From Candidatus Methylomirabilis lanthanidiphila (GTDB taxonomy: Bacteria; Methylomirabilota; Methylomirabilia; Methylomirabilales; Methylomirabilaceae), in the NCBI GenBank assembly GCA_902196205.1, contig CABIKM010000043.1, positions 1-40,704 of the forward strand: a stretch of 40,704 bases of DNA, given 5' to 3'. Shown here piece by piece: positions 23,450-31,198 of the stretch; the first letter of the stretch is position 1, and each line of letters opens with the position of its first letter. The notes below the pieces were generated by a model, which was not told where the DNA came from, did not search any database, and saw only the letters and a program-made list of their open reading frames with translations. Position numbers and translations under genes: made by a program.

Positions 23450-24538
23450 ATGGCAAGCTGGCTGGAATCGGAAGATGACGTCCTCTTGTTTCTTGAACGC
23501 GAGATGGCAGGCGTCTTTGCGATCCGCGAGAGACGCCTGTTTGATGGGACCGTCCGTTTGCAGGGAAAATTGCTGATCGATCCCGTCACGGCTGTCGCCG
23601 AATTGACGGAACGGCTTGCTCCTCACGGCTATTACCCGGTGCTCCGAAGCGATGAGGATCTCACGATCCTCCGAGCGAGGCCCGCAAAGCGCCTCTTTCG
23701 TACCGGTCCGTGGGTGAACATCGTTCTCCTGCTGGCGACCCTTACGACGACGGTGTTCGTAGGGGCCGCCAATCGCGGCGCCAATCCCTTTGCGGATCCC
23801 TGGTCTCTGGCGCAAGGACTCCCTTTTGCGGTGACACTACTGTTGATCCTTGGTGTGCATGAGCTTGGGCACTACTTCACCGCTCGACGCTATGGCATCA
23901 CGGTCACGCTCCCCTATTTTATCCCCGCTCCGGTCGGGCTCGGGACCTTCGGGGCGTTTATCAGGATGAAGTCTCCCGTGACCGATCGCCAGGCGCTCTT
24001 CGACGTCGGGATTGCGGGACCGCTGGCAGGGCTGTGCGTGGCGCTGCCGGCTATCGTTGTCGGGCTACACTGGTCGGAGCTGATCCTTACGGGTGCGGAG
24101 GAACATGCCGGTATCGCGCTGGGGACGCCGCTATTATTCTCGCTCCTGCAGTGGTTGACGCTGGGACCGATACCGGAGGGAGGCGATGTGCTGTTGCACC
24201 CGGTCGCGTTTGCCGGCTGGATCGGCCTGTTTGTGACGGCGCTCAATCTGCTCCCGATCGGTCAACTGGATGGCGGCCACATCGCGTATGCGCTGGTGGG
24301 CAGACATCACCGGAGGGTGGCAATCTTCACCGTGCTGGTGCTGATCGGCATGGGGATCGCGTATTGGCCTGGGTGGCTGTTCTGGGCGTCGCTCTCCCTG
24401 ATTCTGGGACTGAAACATCCTCCCCCCCTGAATGATGTGACGCGGCTGGACGATCGCAGGAGGCTGGTAGGCTTTGCGTCGCTGCTGCTCTTACTGAGCG
24501 TCATGACCCCGTCCCCATTTCATTTCTCGGAGTCGTAA
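23450..24538 (+). CDS. Site-2 protease family membrane metalloprotease (M50)
   Basis: 362 residues with at least six hydrophobic segments. The zinc motif HELGH is at 137-141 (LGVHELGHYFTARRYG), followed by the conserved FGAFIRMKSPVTDR region, a GPLAGL motif and the second active-site motif NLLPIGQLDGGH, in which Asp is the third zinc ligand. The N-terminal ~85 residues are a cytoplasmic domain. There is no PDZ domain. This layout matches the plant EGY/cyanobacterial S2P-like group. The substrate is unknown. A ribosome site is not obvious (AAAAAAGATATG). Confidence 0.88.
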   Translation: MASWLESEDDVLLFLEREMAGVFAIRERRLFDGTVRLQGKLLIDPVTAVAELTERLAPHGYYPVLRSDEDLTILRARPAKRLFRTGPWVNIVLLLATLTTTVFVGAANRGANPFADPWSLAQGLPFAVTLLLILGVHELGHYFTARRYGITVTLPYFIPAPVGLGTFGAFIRMKSPVTDRQALFDVGIAGPLAGLCVALPAIVVGLHWSELILTGAEEHAGIALGTPLLFSLLQWLTLGPIPEGGDVLLHPVAFAGWIGLFVTALNLLPIGQLDGGHIAYALVGRHHRRVAIFTVLVLIGMGIAYWPGWLFWASLSLILGLKHPPPLNDVTRLDDRRRLVGFASLLLLLSVMTPSPFHFSES

Positions 24539-24599
24539 ATGTTGTGGTTATTGTGAGGGGGAGGTTAGAGATTCGGAGATCGAAGAGACGAGCGGCGTG

Positions 24600-25403
24600 A
24601 TGTCGGTGACGAATGAACGGTATGGAATGTTCAAGCATCTCCTGTACCGGCTCTACGAAGGGCGACTGTTGCAGGAAGTGCGAGGCGGAGAGCTGCCTCG
24701 GCACATCGGCCTGATCCTCGACGGCAATCGACGATACGCGCGCGAGAGAGGGTTTTCGACGCTCCTTGAGGGGCACCGGAGAGGGGCGGAGAAGTTGGAG
24801 GAGGTCCTGAATTGGTGTGAAGAGCTTGCGATCGGGATGGTCACGGTGTGGATCTTTTCCACTGAAAATGTGTCGCGAACTCAGGAGGAGGTGGACGGCC
24901 TTCTGGGGCTGATTGAGAAGAAGATGCACGACATTGCCAGGGATCCCAAGGTGCACCGGAAGCGGATGCGGATCCGAGCTATCGGCAAGATGGATCTTCT
25001 GCCTCAGTCTACAGTGAAGGCGATACAGGAGGCCGAGGACGCCACGCGGGAGTATGACGCCTTTTGCCTGAATGTCGCCGTCGGGTATGGCGGGCGACAG
25101 GAGATCGCTGATGCCGTCGCGACGATGCTCAGGGACAAGTCGGTGAGAAAGGTCCCGCTGGAGCAGATTATTGATGAGATTTCTATCGACGAGATCGGTA
25201 AATATCTTTATACCTATGATCTGCCGGATCCCGATCTCATCATCCGAACCAGCGGTGAGGTTCGACTGAGCGGATTTCTGCTCTGGCAGAGTGCGTACAG
25301 CGAGTATTACTTTTGTGATGCCTACTGGCCGGTCTTCAGGAAGATCGATTTCCTTCGAGCTATTCGAAGCTTTCAGCAGCGCGAGCGCCGGTTTGGGATA
25401 TGA
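24600..25403 (+). CDS. uppS: cis-Prenyltransferase (isoprenyl diphosphate synthase, UppS family)
   Basis: 267 residues. Active-site Asp41 lies in LILDGNRRYARERG. Other family motifs are FSTENVSR, NVAVGYGGRQEI, DLIIRTSGEVRLSGFLLWQS and SEYYFCDAYWP. It extends isopentenyl units in cis to make a polyprenyl diphosphate carrier at the membrane. The N-terminal extension (YGMFKHLLYRLYEGRLLQEV) resembles the longer archaeal/actinobacterial-type enzymes more than E. coli UppS, so chain length is uncertain. GTG 24597, ATG 24600 and ATG 24627 are all possible starts. cdsA and dxr, often neighbours, are absent. Confidence 0.9.
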   Translation: MSVTNERYGMFKHLLYRLYEGRLLQEVRGGELPRHIGLILDGNRRYARERGFSTLLEGHRRGAEKLEEVLNWCEELAIGMVTVWIFSTENVSRTQEEVDGLLGLIEKKMHDIARDPKVHRKRMRIRAIGKMDLLPQSTVKAIQEAEDATREYDAFCLNVAVGYGGRQEIADAVATMLRDKSVRKVPLEQIIDEISIDEIGKYLYTYDLPDPDLIIRTSGEVRLSGFLLWQSAYSEYYFCDAYWPVFRKIDFLRAIRSFQQRERRFGI

Positions 25404-25411
25404 GGGAAGAG

Positions 25412-25502
25412 TGGTTCAAAGTGCAAGGTTCAACGTTCAAGGTTCAAGGTTCAAAGTGCAAGGTTCAACGTTCAACGTTCAAGGTTCAAGGTTCAAGGTT
25501 CG
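25412..25502 (+). repeat. Long heptamer tandem repeat (GGTTCAA type)
   Basis: About twelve consecutive heptamers (GGTTCAA, CGTTCAA, AGTGCAA variants) run without a break in phase. There is no complementary arm next to it, but the complementary orientation appears at 31199-31237. It starts within ten bases of the cis-prenyltransferase stop codon. Confidence 0.92.
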
Positions 25503-25598
25503 GGGTGCGGGGCTTAGGATACAGGGGAGGCGGGGTTGTGGGGTCATGACCATTGAAGGGGGAATCTCGGACGGCTTTGGGGTCGGGAGGGTAACAGC

Positions 25599-25937
25599 AT
25601 GAGGCCTATCAGACGACTGACAGCGCTCCTTGCGCTGTGCCTCTTGGTGCAGATGGTAGCGGCGTCCCGGGTAAGAGCCGAGGAGACTACGATAGGGGCG
25701 GATCTGTCTGCCGGTGCTATCAGCGTGATTGCGACCATCGTCACGGTGCCGCTTAAACTGATCACGTGCGCTGCGACAGTGGCGCTTGGCGGGACGGTCT
25801 ACGGGCTGACTATGGGGACCAGCGAGATCATTCGGGAAGAGTTGGTGGCTGGGACCAATCAGACCTGCGGCGGGCGATTCTATGTTTCGCCTCAGCAAGT
25901 CAAGCAGCTTGCGAGAGAATCGGAAGTGGGGAGGTAG
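25599..25937 (+). CDS. Small exported hypothetical protein
   Basis: 112 residues: a signal peptide (RRLTALLALCLLVQMVAAS, cleavage near VRA), then a hydrophobic stretch (AGAISVIATIVTVPLKLITC) and a Gly-rich segment (VALGGTVYGLTMGTSEIIRE), ending with a Cys-containing hydrophilic tail. GGGAGGG at 25585-25591 supports ATG 25599. I do not recognise the family. The general plan, a short protein with Gly-rich hydrophobic middle, resembles the exosortase-associated protein encoded next, and they may work together. Confidence 0.7.
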   Translation: MRPIRRLTALLALCLLVQMVAASRVRAEETTIGADLSAGAISVIATIVTVPLKLITCAATVALGGTVYGLTMGTSEIIREELVAGTNQTCGGRFYVSPQQVKQLARESEVGR

Positions 25938-26045
25938 GCGGTCGCGTGCCCGCCTGTTCTTATCATCATCAGTAATCTAGAGGGGGTGCTGCGCCATGCG
26001 CTTCAGAGGCTGCAGGACGGCTCCCGGAACCTATCGGAGGCGCTC

Positions 26046-26441
26046 ATGAAAAGGACCTTGCGAGTTGGTGTGCTTGCGCTTGCGCTATCGACGGCCCTCA
26101 CCGCCCAAGCCGCTGCCGGGGAACTGGCCGCCTCGACGCCCGGCCAGAAAGCGTTGAGAGGTGTCACGAACCTGACCCTTGGGCTTTTTATTGAATGGCC
26201 GAAGACGATCTGCTATGAGGCGCGAGAGCAGGGTCCGCTTTATGGGATTCCGGCCGGATTCCTTGCGGGATTCGGTCTTGGTTTGATGCGGGTCGGCGCC
26301 GGAGTATGGGAGCTCGCTACCTTTCCGTTCCCGCTCCCGGCTGACTACAAGCCGCTCTTGAGCCCACGCTATCCTTTTGAACCGGGGCGGACAGTAGTAT
26401 CACCCGCATTCATCGCGCGTCCGCAGGAGGCCACGCCCTAG
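26046..26441 (+). CDS. Exosortase system-associated protein (TIGR04073-like)
   Basis: 131 residues from ATG 26046, with CGGAGG upstream. A clean signal peptide (ALALSTALTAQAAAG) is followed by NLTLGLFIEWPKTICYEARE, GIPAGFLAGFGLGLMRVGAG and the closing WELATFPFPLPADYKPLLSP. That Gly-rich helix and TFPFP-containing end match the TIGR04073 family, which occurs in genomes with exosortase/PEP-CTERM systems. Function is unknown, and no exosortase gene is in the window. A longer frame from 25986 lacks a signal peptide at its start and is not preferred. Confidence 0.72.
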   Translation: MKRTLRVGVLALALSTALTAQAAAGELAASTPGQKALRGVTNLTLGLFIEWPKTICYEAREQGPLYGIPAGFLAGFGLGLMRVGAGVWELATFPFPLPADYKPLLSPRYPFEPGRTVVSPAFIARPQEATP

Positions 26442-26490
26442 CAAAGGCGCTGTCGCGCGCTCGAGGCGAGAACCTTGTTTGCGCGGGCCT

Positions 26491-26886
26491 CTACCTCTTT
26501 ACCAGTCTCAACGCGACAGAATTCATGCAGTAGCGCAGGCGGGTCGGCGGCGGGCCGTCATGGAAGACGTGGCCCAAGTGCGCCCCGCAGCGGCTGCACC
26601 GCACCTCAGTACGCCGCATCGACAGCTCGGTATCCTCCGCGGTGTCGATTCGCTCGGGCGCGAGAGGCGCCCAGAAGCTGGGCCACCCGGTCCCCGAATC
26701 GAACTTGGTTTCGGAATCGAACAACTCGTTCCCACAGCAAATGCACTGGTAGATCCCACCTTCTATGCAGTCGTAGTAGTCGCCCGAAAACGGCTGTTCA
26801 GTCCCCTTCTGCCGACAGACATAAAACTGCTCCGGCGTGAGCCGCGCTTTCCACTCCTCATCGGTCTTGCGTAGCTTGTCATTCAT
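26491..26886 (-). CDS. msrB: Peptide methionine-R-sulfoxide reductase
   Basis: 131 residues on the minus strand. Zinc is held by C48/C51 (CICC) and C97/C100 (CSRC). The substrate region is GTGWPSFW and the catalytic nucleophile is C120 in [11 protein letters not shown], encoded as Cys rather than selenocysteine. The enzyme reduces methionine-R-sulfoxide in oxidised proteins. It is the only gene on this strand in this part of the window and converges with the TIGR04073-like gene (49 bases between stops). No msrA is nearby. Confidence 0.96.
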   Translation of the reverse strand: MNDKLRKTDEEWKARLTPEQFYVCRQKGTEQPFSGDYYDCIEGGIYQCICCGNELFDSETKFDSGTGWPSFWAPLAPERIDTAEDTELSMRRTEVRCSRCGAHLGHVFHDGPPPTRLRYCMNSVALRLVKR

Positions 26887-27033
26887 TCCTGAGACCTCCG
26901 CATGAGGTTCTGAGCGAGTTCGACCAGGTGTCCATCCGGGTCTCGCTGATCCGACTCTTCTGAGTGTACCATCTGCGCGGGAGGGCGGTAGTCTAAGGAT
27001 AGAAATTGATCGCGCAATCCGCTCATTGATCTG

Positions 27034-27070
27034 CCATTGCGAGCGACCAACGGGAGCGCGGCAATCTCGT
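27034..27070. repeat. REP-like palindrome (CATTGCGAGCGACC type)
   Basis: CCATTGCGAGCGACC and GGGAGCGCGGCAATCTC are partly complementary. Related to 85-168 and 27266-27303. Confidence 0.5.
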
Positions 27071-27104
27071 GTCCTGTTTCTGAAATTCGTTGCATATTTC
27101 CGGA

Positions 27105-27194
27105 CGTCATTCCGGCCAAGTCCGCATAGCGGGCGCGAGCAGGAATCCAGAGGATAGCGAGGGTTCTGGATTCCTGCTTTCGCAGGAATGACGA
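27105..27194. repeat. Long palindromic repeat ([10 protein letters not shown]-encoding type)
   Basis: CGTCATTCC at the left and GGAATGACG at the right close the element. Inside, GAGCAGGAATCCAGA pairs with TCTGGATTCCTGC. Read on the minus strand it gives the peptide [11 protein letters not shown], often mis-annotated as protein in other genomes. Confidence 0.75.
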
Positions 27195-27265
27195 TACGTA
27201 GGGCGCCGACTTCTTCATCGAACTTCTGATTCAGGACACTAGCCGTTCTGCTCTATAGGTCAAAA

Positions 27266-27303
27266 GCGGTGAGATTGCTTCGCCTTCGGCTCGCCATGAC
27301 GTG
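27266..27303. repeat. REP-like palindrome
   Basis: GAGATTGCTTCGCCTTCGGC and TCGCCATGACG form a degenerate copy of the family at 85-168. Confidence 0.45.
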
Positions 27304-27411
27304 CGGAGGGGAGTTTTCGAACCGGTGGTGCTTCCTGGAGTGAGCTTGGATCAGGACACTACCGAAACGATGGGACTAATGAGGAATGGGAGTCTTCTCT
27401 GTGATATGATG

Positions 27412-27498
27412 TGGTGCCGAAGCGGGGACTCGAACCCCGATGAGCGTACGCCCACTGCGCCCTGAACGCAGCGCGTCTACCAATTCCGCCACTTCGGC
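27412..27498 (-). tRNA. tRNA-Leu (anticodon CAG)
   Basis: The reverse complement starts GCCGAAGUGGCGGAAUUGG and ends CUUCGGCACCA, so the 3' CCA is encoded. The anticodon stem CUGCG/CGCAG encloses the loop UUCAGGG, giving anticodon CAG. A long variable arm (GGGCGTACGCTC region) and the T arm GGGGTTCGAGTCCCC fit a class II leucine tRNA. The acceptor stem GCCGAAG/CUUCGGC is perfect. Confidence 0.96.
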
Positions 27499-27591
27499 AT
27501 CAGTTATCGTCAGCTAGTTACGATCTTTACTTGTAAAGGGTCAACCCGGAAAAGTCAACGGAAAAAGCGTAGGAGTAACTGTTCAGGTAGA

Positions 27592-27611
27592 TAGGCTGAA
27601 GACTGAAGGCT
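27592..27611 (+). repeat. Left inverted heptamer arm of the S23 unit
   Basis: TAGGCTGAAGACTGAAGGCT matches the complement of 27991-28011 except for a short mismatch in the middle. Units AGGCTGA, AGACTGA, AGGCTTT run with a 7-base period. It ends 14 bases before the S23 start codon. Confidence 0.8.
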
Positions 27612-27625
27612 TTTAGGAATAAGTC

Positions 27626-27985
27626 ATGCGTGATCACACAAAACTTCGGGCATTTGAGCTGGCTGATGAAGTAGCAATGTTGGTTTATCGGGTAACCGCC
27701 GGGTTTCCAAGAACAGAGATGTTTGTACTGACTCCTCAAATACGGCGGGCTGCAGTTTCAGTTCCTTCCAACATCGTGGAGGGTTGTGCTCGCGACAGCG
27801 AGGCAGATTATCTCCGATTTCTCACTATAGCCTTCGGATCCGTGAGGGAGTTGCACTATCAATTACGTTTGTCGACGCGTTTGGGCTTCTTGCCCAATAA
27901 GGATTACTCTCTGATAGAACCAAAGGTCGTCGAAACCGAGAAGGTCCTGAATGGCTTGATTCATGCCTTGCGAAATAGTGTCTAG
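27626..27985 (+). CDS. Four-helix bundle protein, S23 / 23S rRNA intervening-sequence type
   Basis: 119 residues with the S23 family signature: LTPQIRRAAVSVPSNIVEGC, then LRFLTIAFGSVRELHYQLRL and a C-terminal helix. The family is known from proteins encoded in 23S rRNA intervening sequences and includes the related Avd protein of diversity-generating retroelements. It forms a basic pentameric bundle that can bind nucleic acid. Here the gene stands alone between tRNA-Leu and a thioesterase, and imperfect inverted repeats with heptamer period lie at both ends, much as ends of rRNA intervening sequences pair. AGGA near 27614 is a weak ribosome site. Its AT-richer composition than the neighbours suggests transfer. 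Confidence 0.9.
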   Translation: MRDHTKLRAFELADEVAMLVYRVTAGFPRTEMFVLTPQIRRAAVSVPSNIVEGCARDSEADYLRFLTIAFGSVRELHYQLRLSTRLGFLPNKDYSLIEPKVVETEKVLNGLIHALRNSV

Positions 27986-27990
27986 CCTTC

Positions 27991-28011
27991 AGCCTTCAGT
28001 CTAAACGCCTA
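27991..28011 (+). repeat. Right inverted heptamer arm of the S23 unit
   Basis: AGCCTTCAGTCTAAACGCCTA is the imperfect complement of 27592-27611. It begins five bases after the S23 stop codon, and an extra AGCCTTC unit overlaps the stop at 27984-27990. Confidence 0.8.
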
Positions 28012-28036
28012 AGCAGTGACGCGTGGGAAGAATCTG

Positions 28037-28429
28037 ATGGATTACGAAGACGATCAGATGTGCTTTGTCTGTGGCAAGCAGAACGCGGACGGTCTACACC
28101 TCCATTTCGAGTTGGTCGGCGATGATCGGATCCGGACAGAGTTCATCCCGCTGAAGCGGTTTCAGGGCTGGAAGGATATCCTGCATGGCGGCATTATCGC
28201 AACCATTCTCGACGAGGTGATGGTCAATGGCGCCTATCTGCGGCAGATCATGGCCGTAACCACGAAGCTTGAGATGAGACTCAGGCGCCCAGCCGCGATC
28301 GGAGCGCGATTGATCTTTTACGGGCAGATCGTGAAACAGGATAGCAGGACGGTCACGACGAAGGCCTGGGCCGAGCGGGAGGACGGGACGATCGTCGCCG
28401 AGGCCAACGGCCTTTTGATGAAAATCTGA
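28037..28429 (+). CDS. PaaI-family hotdog thioesterase
   Basis: 130 residues of a single hotdog domain. The N-terminal CFVCGKQNADGLHLHFE segment is typical of one PaaI subgroup. The active-site region is WKDILHGGIIATILDEVMVNGA, followed by EMRLRRPAAIGARLIFYGQI. It probably hydrolyses an acyl-CoA; the substrate cannot be told. ATG 28037 has GGGAAG upstream; GTG 28016 would start inside the S23 repeat border. The gene is followed after seven bases by the SAM hydrolase gene. Confidence 0.85.
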   Translation: MDYEDDQMCFVCGKQNADGLHLHFELVGDDRIRTEFIPLKRFQGWKDILHGGIIATILDEVMVNGAYLRQIMAVTTKLEMRLRRPAAIGARLIFYGQIVKQDSRTVTTKAWAEREDGTIVAEANGLLMKI

Positions 28430-28436
28430 GGATGGG

Positions 28437-29264
28437 ATGGAAGAGGGAACGCGCCGGATCGTCACGCTGCTGACCGATTTTGGGTTGAGCGACCCATTCG
28501 TCGGGATCATGAAGGGGGTGATCCTCGGAATCAATCCAACCGTAACGCTCGTCGACCTATGTCATACCGGTAAGGCCTATGATCCCCTGGCGGGGGCCTT
28601 TCTTCTCATTACGTCCTATCACTATTTTCCCAAAGGTACCATCCATATTGCGGTGATCGACCCTGGGGTAGGCGGGCCTCGTCGGCCGATTCTGGTTGCC
28701 TGCGACGGCCATCTGTTTATCGGCCCGGACAACGGTTTGCTGGCTCCGCTGGCAGAGCTGGCGGGCTCAACGGTCAGAGCCATCACTGCGAACCGATATT
28801 TTCTCCAGCCGGTCAGCGCCACCTTTCACGGACGCGATCTGTTTGCGCCCGTAGCCGGCCATCTCTCGCGCGGGGTTGAGCCCGCTGAGTGCGGAGCGCT
28901 GATTGACGACTATGTCCGCCTGCCGCTTCCGCGCGCGGTACTGTCCGGGACCTCATTGATCAGGGGACAAATCCTCCATATCGATCGGTTCGGTAATCTG
29001 GTGACGAACATCGCGCGACGTGACCTGGAGCGCCTGGCGACCGGGGATGCTCCGACAACATGCGTGGTGAATGTCGCCGACCGGGAGATTCCGGTTGTTG
29101 CGTACTACGGCCAAGTCGCCCCTGACGCGCCGGGCGCGATCATTGGAAGTGCAGAGTATCTGGAAATCTTTGTGAATCAGGGAGATGCGTCCCGGCTCTT
29201 CGGTGCAGGGCTGGGATCTGAGATCGTGGTCGGCATGAAGGACGCCGAAACGTCGCGTCTTTGA
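28437..29264 (+). CDS. SAM hydroxide adenosyltransferase (DUF62 family)
   Basis: 275 residues with the family layout: TLLTDFGLSDPFVGIMKGVI, the HIAVIDPGVGGPRRPI core, IGPDNGLLAPL, TFHGRDLFAPVAGHL and a C-terminal domain (IDRFGNLVTNI). Members of this family hydrolyse S-adenosylmethionine to adenosine and methionine and are relatives of the SAM fluorinase/chlorinase. Role in the cell is uncertain, perhaps limiting SAM. It is probably co-transcribed with the thioesterase. A strong -35 box for the next gene begins one base before its stop codon. Confidence 0.9.
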   Translation: MEEGTRRIVTLLTDFGLSDPFVGIMKGVILGINPTVTLVDLCHTGKAYDPLAGAFLLITSYHYFPKGTIHIAVIDPGVGGPRRPILVACDGHLFIGPDNGLLAPLAELAGSTVRAITANRYFLQPVSATFHGRDLFAPVAGHLSRGVEPAECGALIDDYVRLPLPRAVLSGTSLIRGQILHIDRFGNLVTNIARRDLERLATGDAPTTCVVNVADREIPVVAYYGQVAPDAPGAIIGSAEYLEIFVNQGDASRLFGAGLGSEIVVGMKDAETSRL

Positions 29265-29290
29265 CAATTTGTAAAACACTGTGTTAGGCT
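29261..29290 (+). promoter_or_regulatory. Candidate promoter for the sigma factor gene
   Basis: TTGACA at 29261-29266, overlapping the stop of the SAM hydrolase gene, is followed after 18 bases by TAGGCT (29285-29290). The -10 match is partial. The predicted leader before ATG 29356 is ~60 bases. Confidence 0.45.
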
Positions 29291-29355
29291 GTAGCTTCAT
29301 CACGCGGTGCGTTCAGAGTACAGCGGCTGCCGACCTCACACACGAGTGAAATACA

Positions 29356-30216
29356 ATGGCGAAAGGGTCATTTGCAAATTTCTATAGAGGGGTATCCAAC
29401 GACGCCCTTGGCGCGTATCTGAAGCGGATTGCGCAGGTTCCCCTTCTGAAGAAGGAGGAGGAGCTGAAGCTGGGGGAGGCGACTCAACGGGGGGATGAGA
29501 AGGCCCTACGACAACTGGTAGAGGCCAACCTCCGTTTCGTCGTCAAGGTGGCCCTCCGCTATCGGGGGTGCGGCCTGTCGCTGCCGGACCTGATTAACGA
29601 AGGCAACATCGGCCTGCTCGAAGCGGCGCGCCGCTACTCTCCGGACTATAATGTTAAGTTTATCACCTATGCCGTCTGGTGGATTCGACAAGCGATTATG
29701 CAGGCCCTGGCCGTGAGCGGAGGGGCGGTTAGACTTCCGCTCCGAAAGGCTCGTCTTGCCTCGCAACTTGACGACGTCCGCGCCGATCTCTCCCAGCAGT
29801 TGCAGGCTGCGCCGACCGATTCGGAGGTGACGGAGGAAGTGGACCTCAGCGCGAGCGACCTGGAGGGGGCGTTGCACCGGGGAGGCCAGTTAGCCTTCCT
29901 CAGTGATGAAATCGGCTTTGAACAACGGCTTGGAATGGAGTTATATGAATCGAAGCAGCTTCCCCCCGCCGATTACGAATTAATCCGGAGGTCGCTCCGT
30001 GAAGAGATCGAGCGGATGCTCGGCAGTCTCACCGAAAGAGAACGCCTCATTGTGGAGCTACGCTTCGGGTTGGGGAAAGAAGATGCGATGACTCTGAAAG
30101 AGGTCGGTAAGCGACTCACACTCTCGCGGGAGCGAGTCCGACAGATCGAGGAGCGCGCGAAGGAGAAATTGCGCGTGTGGGCCAAATCCAGGCATCTGAA
30201 GGATTACTTGAATTAA
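29356..30216 (+). CDS. Group 2 sigma-70 factor (RpoD/RpoS-like)
   Basis: 286 residues. Region 1.2 (DALGAYLKRIAQVPLLKKEEE), region 2 (NLRFVVKVALRYRGCGLSLPDLINEGNIGLLEAARRY, then FITYAVWWIRQAIMQAL) and region 4 (LTERERLIVELRFGL, TLKEVGKRLTLSRERVRQIE) are all present. Region 1.1 and the large non-conserved insertion of RpoD are missing, so this is an alternative factor of the RpoS type rather than the main one. Region 3 is shortened and acidic (PTDSEVTEEVDLSASDLEGA). No anti-sigma gene is adjacent. A terminator follows. Confidence 0.92.
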   Translation: MAKGSFANFYRGVSNDALGAYLKRIAQVPLLKKEEELKLGEATQRGDEKALRQLVEANLRFVVKVALRYRGCGLSLPDLINEGNIGLLEAARRYSPDYNVKFITYAVWWIRQAIMQALAVSGGAVRLPLRKARLASQLDDVRADLSQQLQAAPTDSEVTEEVDLSASDLEGALHRGGQLAFLSDEIGFEQRLGMELYESKQLPPADYELIRRSLREEIERMLGSLTERERLIVELRFGLGKEDAMTLKEVGKRLTLSRERVRQIEERAKEKLRVWAKSRHLKDYLN

Positions 30217-30299
30217 TGCTCTCGGAGTTGCTGTGCTGTTCGGCATCACGAGGGGGGCAGAACCCGCCCGGTTGAAATGGATGACAATCGAATCGATAG

Positions 30300-30339
30300 G
30301 CCCTGATCTTTTGCGAGAGATCAGGGCTATTATTTTTTG
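30300..30339 (+). terminator. Rho-independent terminator after the sigma factor gene
   Basis: GCCCTGATCT and AGATCAGGGC form a 10-bp stem with a short loop, followed by TATTATTTTTT. A second small hairpin (GGCAGGGCTCGTGCCCTGC) lies just downstream. Confidence 0.88.
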
Positions 30340-30469
30340 TCCGGCAGGGCTCGTGCCCTGCGATGCGGCAGTCGCAAGGTGAGACACCGTGAGATTCTCC
30401 ATCATCGCCTCGTTCTTGCGCTGCCGCGCCCTCGCGTGGTTCTCTCATCTGATCGCACCAGGAGGACGC

Positions 30470-31132
30470 GTGGACAACCAATATGAAGTCAGTGCCGAAG
30501 CGGCGCGATGGCGGATGGTCGAGCAACAGCTCAGGGCCCGGGATATCGTCGATGAGCGGGTCCTTGCGGCGATGGGAAAGGTCGCCCGCCACCTGTTCGT
30601 CGAGCCGGCTTTGGAGCCGTATGCCTACGAAGACCGTCCGCTCTCTATCGGCGCCGGACAGACCATCTCTCAGCCGTATATTGTTGCGCTCATGGTTCAG
30701 CTTCTCCGGGTACAACCGTGGCATCTGGTCCTCGAGGTTGGTACCGGTTCAGGCTATCAAGCCGCCATTCTAGCCGAGTTGGCCGCCGAGGTGTACACCG
30801 TCGAAATCATCCCATCGCTTGCAGAGAGTGCCGGCGCCAGGCTGGAGGCTTTCGGATACCGGAATGTGTACACCCGACAGGGGGATGGATACGAGGGATG
30901 GCCGGAGGTCGCCCCATTTGACGGGATTGTGGTCGCTGCCGGCGCTCCTGAGATCCCCCCTCCCTTGATCGAGCAGTTACGCGAGGGGGGGCGAATAGTG
31001 ATTCCGGTAGGGATTACGGGGGGAACCCAGGACCTGATCCTCGGGGAGAAGCGCGGAGGGAGATTTCATGTCCGCTCGATTGCGCCTGTGCTCTTTGTGC
31101 CGTTAACGGGAAAGGGAGGCGCCCCGAACTGA
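30470..31132 (+). CDS. pcm: Protein-L-isoaspartate O-methyltransferase
   Basis: 220 residues from GTG 30470, where AGGAGG lies four bases upstream. Family motifs: MVEQQLRARDIVDERVLAAM, the YEDRPLSIGAGQTISQPYIV substrate loop, the SAM-binding motif LEVGTGSGYQAAILAEL, and PFDGIVVAAGAPEIPPPLIEQL. It methylates damaged isoaspartyl residues to start their repair. A longer frame from 30389 adds 27 residues that look like a poor signal sequence; I cannot fully exclude it. Often found near surE and a sigma factor gene, as with the sigma factor upstream here. Confidence 0.93.
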   Translation: MDNQYEVSAEAARWRMVEQQLRARDIVDERVLAAMGKVARHLFVEPALEPYAYEDRPLSIGAGQTISQPYIVALMVQLLRVQPWHLVLEVGTGSGYQAAILAELAAEVYTVEIIPSLAESAGARLEAFGYRNVYTRQGDGYEGWPEVAPFDGIVVAAGAPEIPPPLIEQLREGGRIVIPVGITGGTQDLILGEKRGGRFHVRSIAPVLFVPLTGKGGAPN

Positions 31133-31198
31133 TGAAAGTACAGAGTTCATCGTATTCGCCGGCTCAGATCTCTCCACAACGCCCGGCACAGCCCCCCC

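Larger units (their letters stand above)
26887..27411. other. Repeat-rich intergenic region
   Basis: 525 bases between msrB and tRNA-Leu. No believable gene is present. It contains three palindromic elements (27034-27070, 27105-27194, 27266-27303), and a direct repeat TCAGGACACTA near 27231 and 27352 flanks the last of them. The frame that reads through this stretch is the well-known spurious [10 protein letters not shown] peptide. Confidence 0.6.

Noticed and set aside
25412-25502. CRISPR array
   Set aside because: The repeats are only seven bases long and contiguous, with no spacers of 25-40 bases, and no cas genes are in the window.
26491-26886. MsrB as a second selenoprotein
   Set aside because: The catalytic codon encodes Cys (C120), and no in-frame TGA is present before the normal stop.
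26883-27218. Minus-strand protein containing [10 protein letters not shown]
   Set aside because: This peptide is the translation of a well-known type of intergenic palindrome at 27105-27194, with no conserved protein around it.
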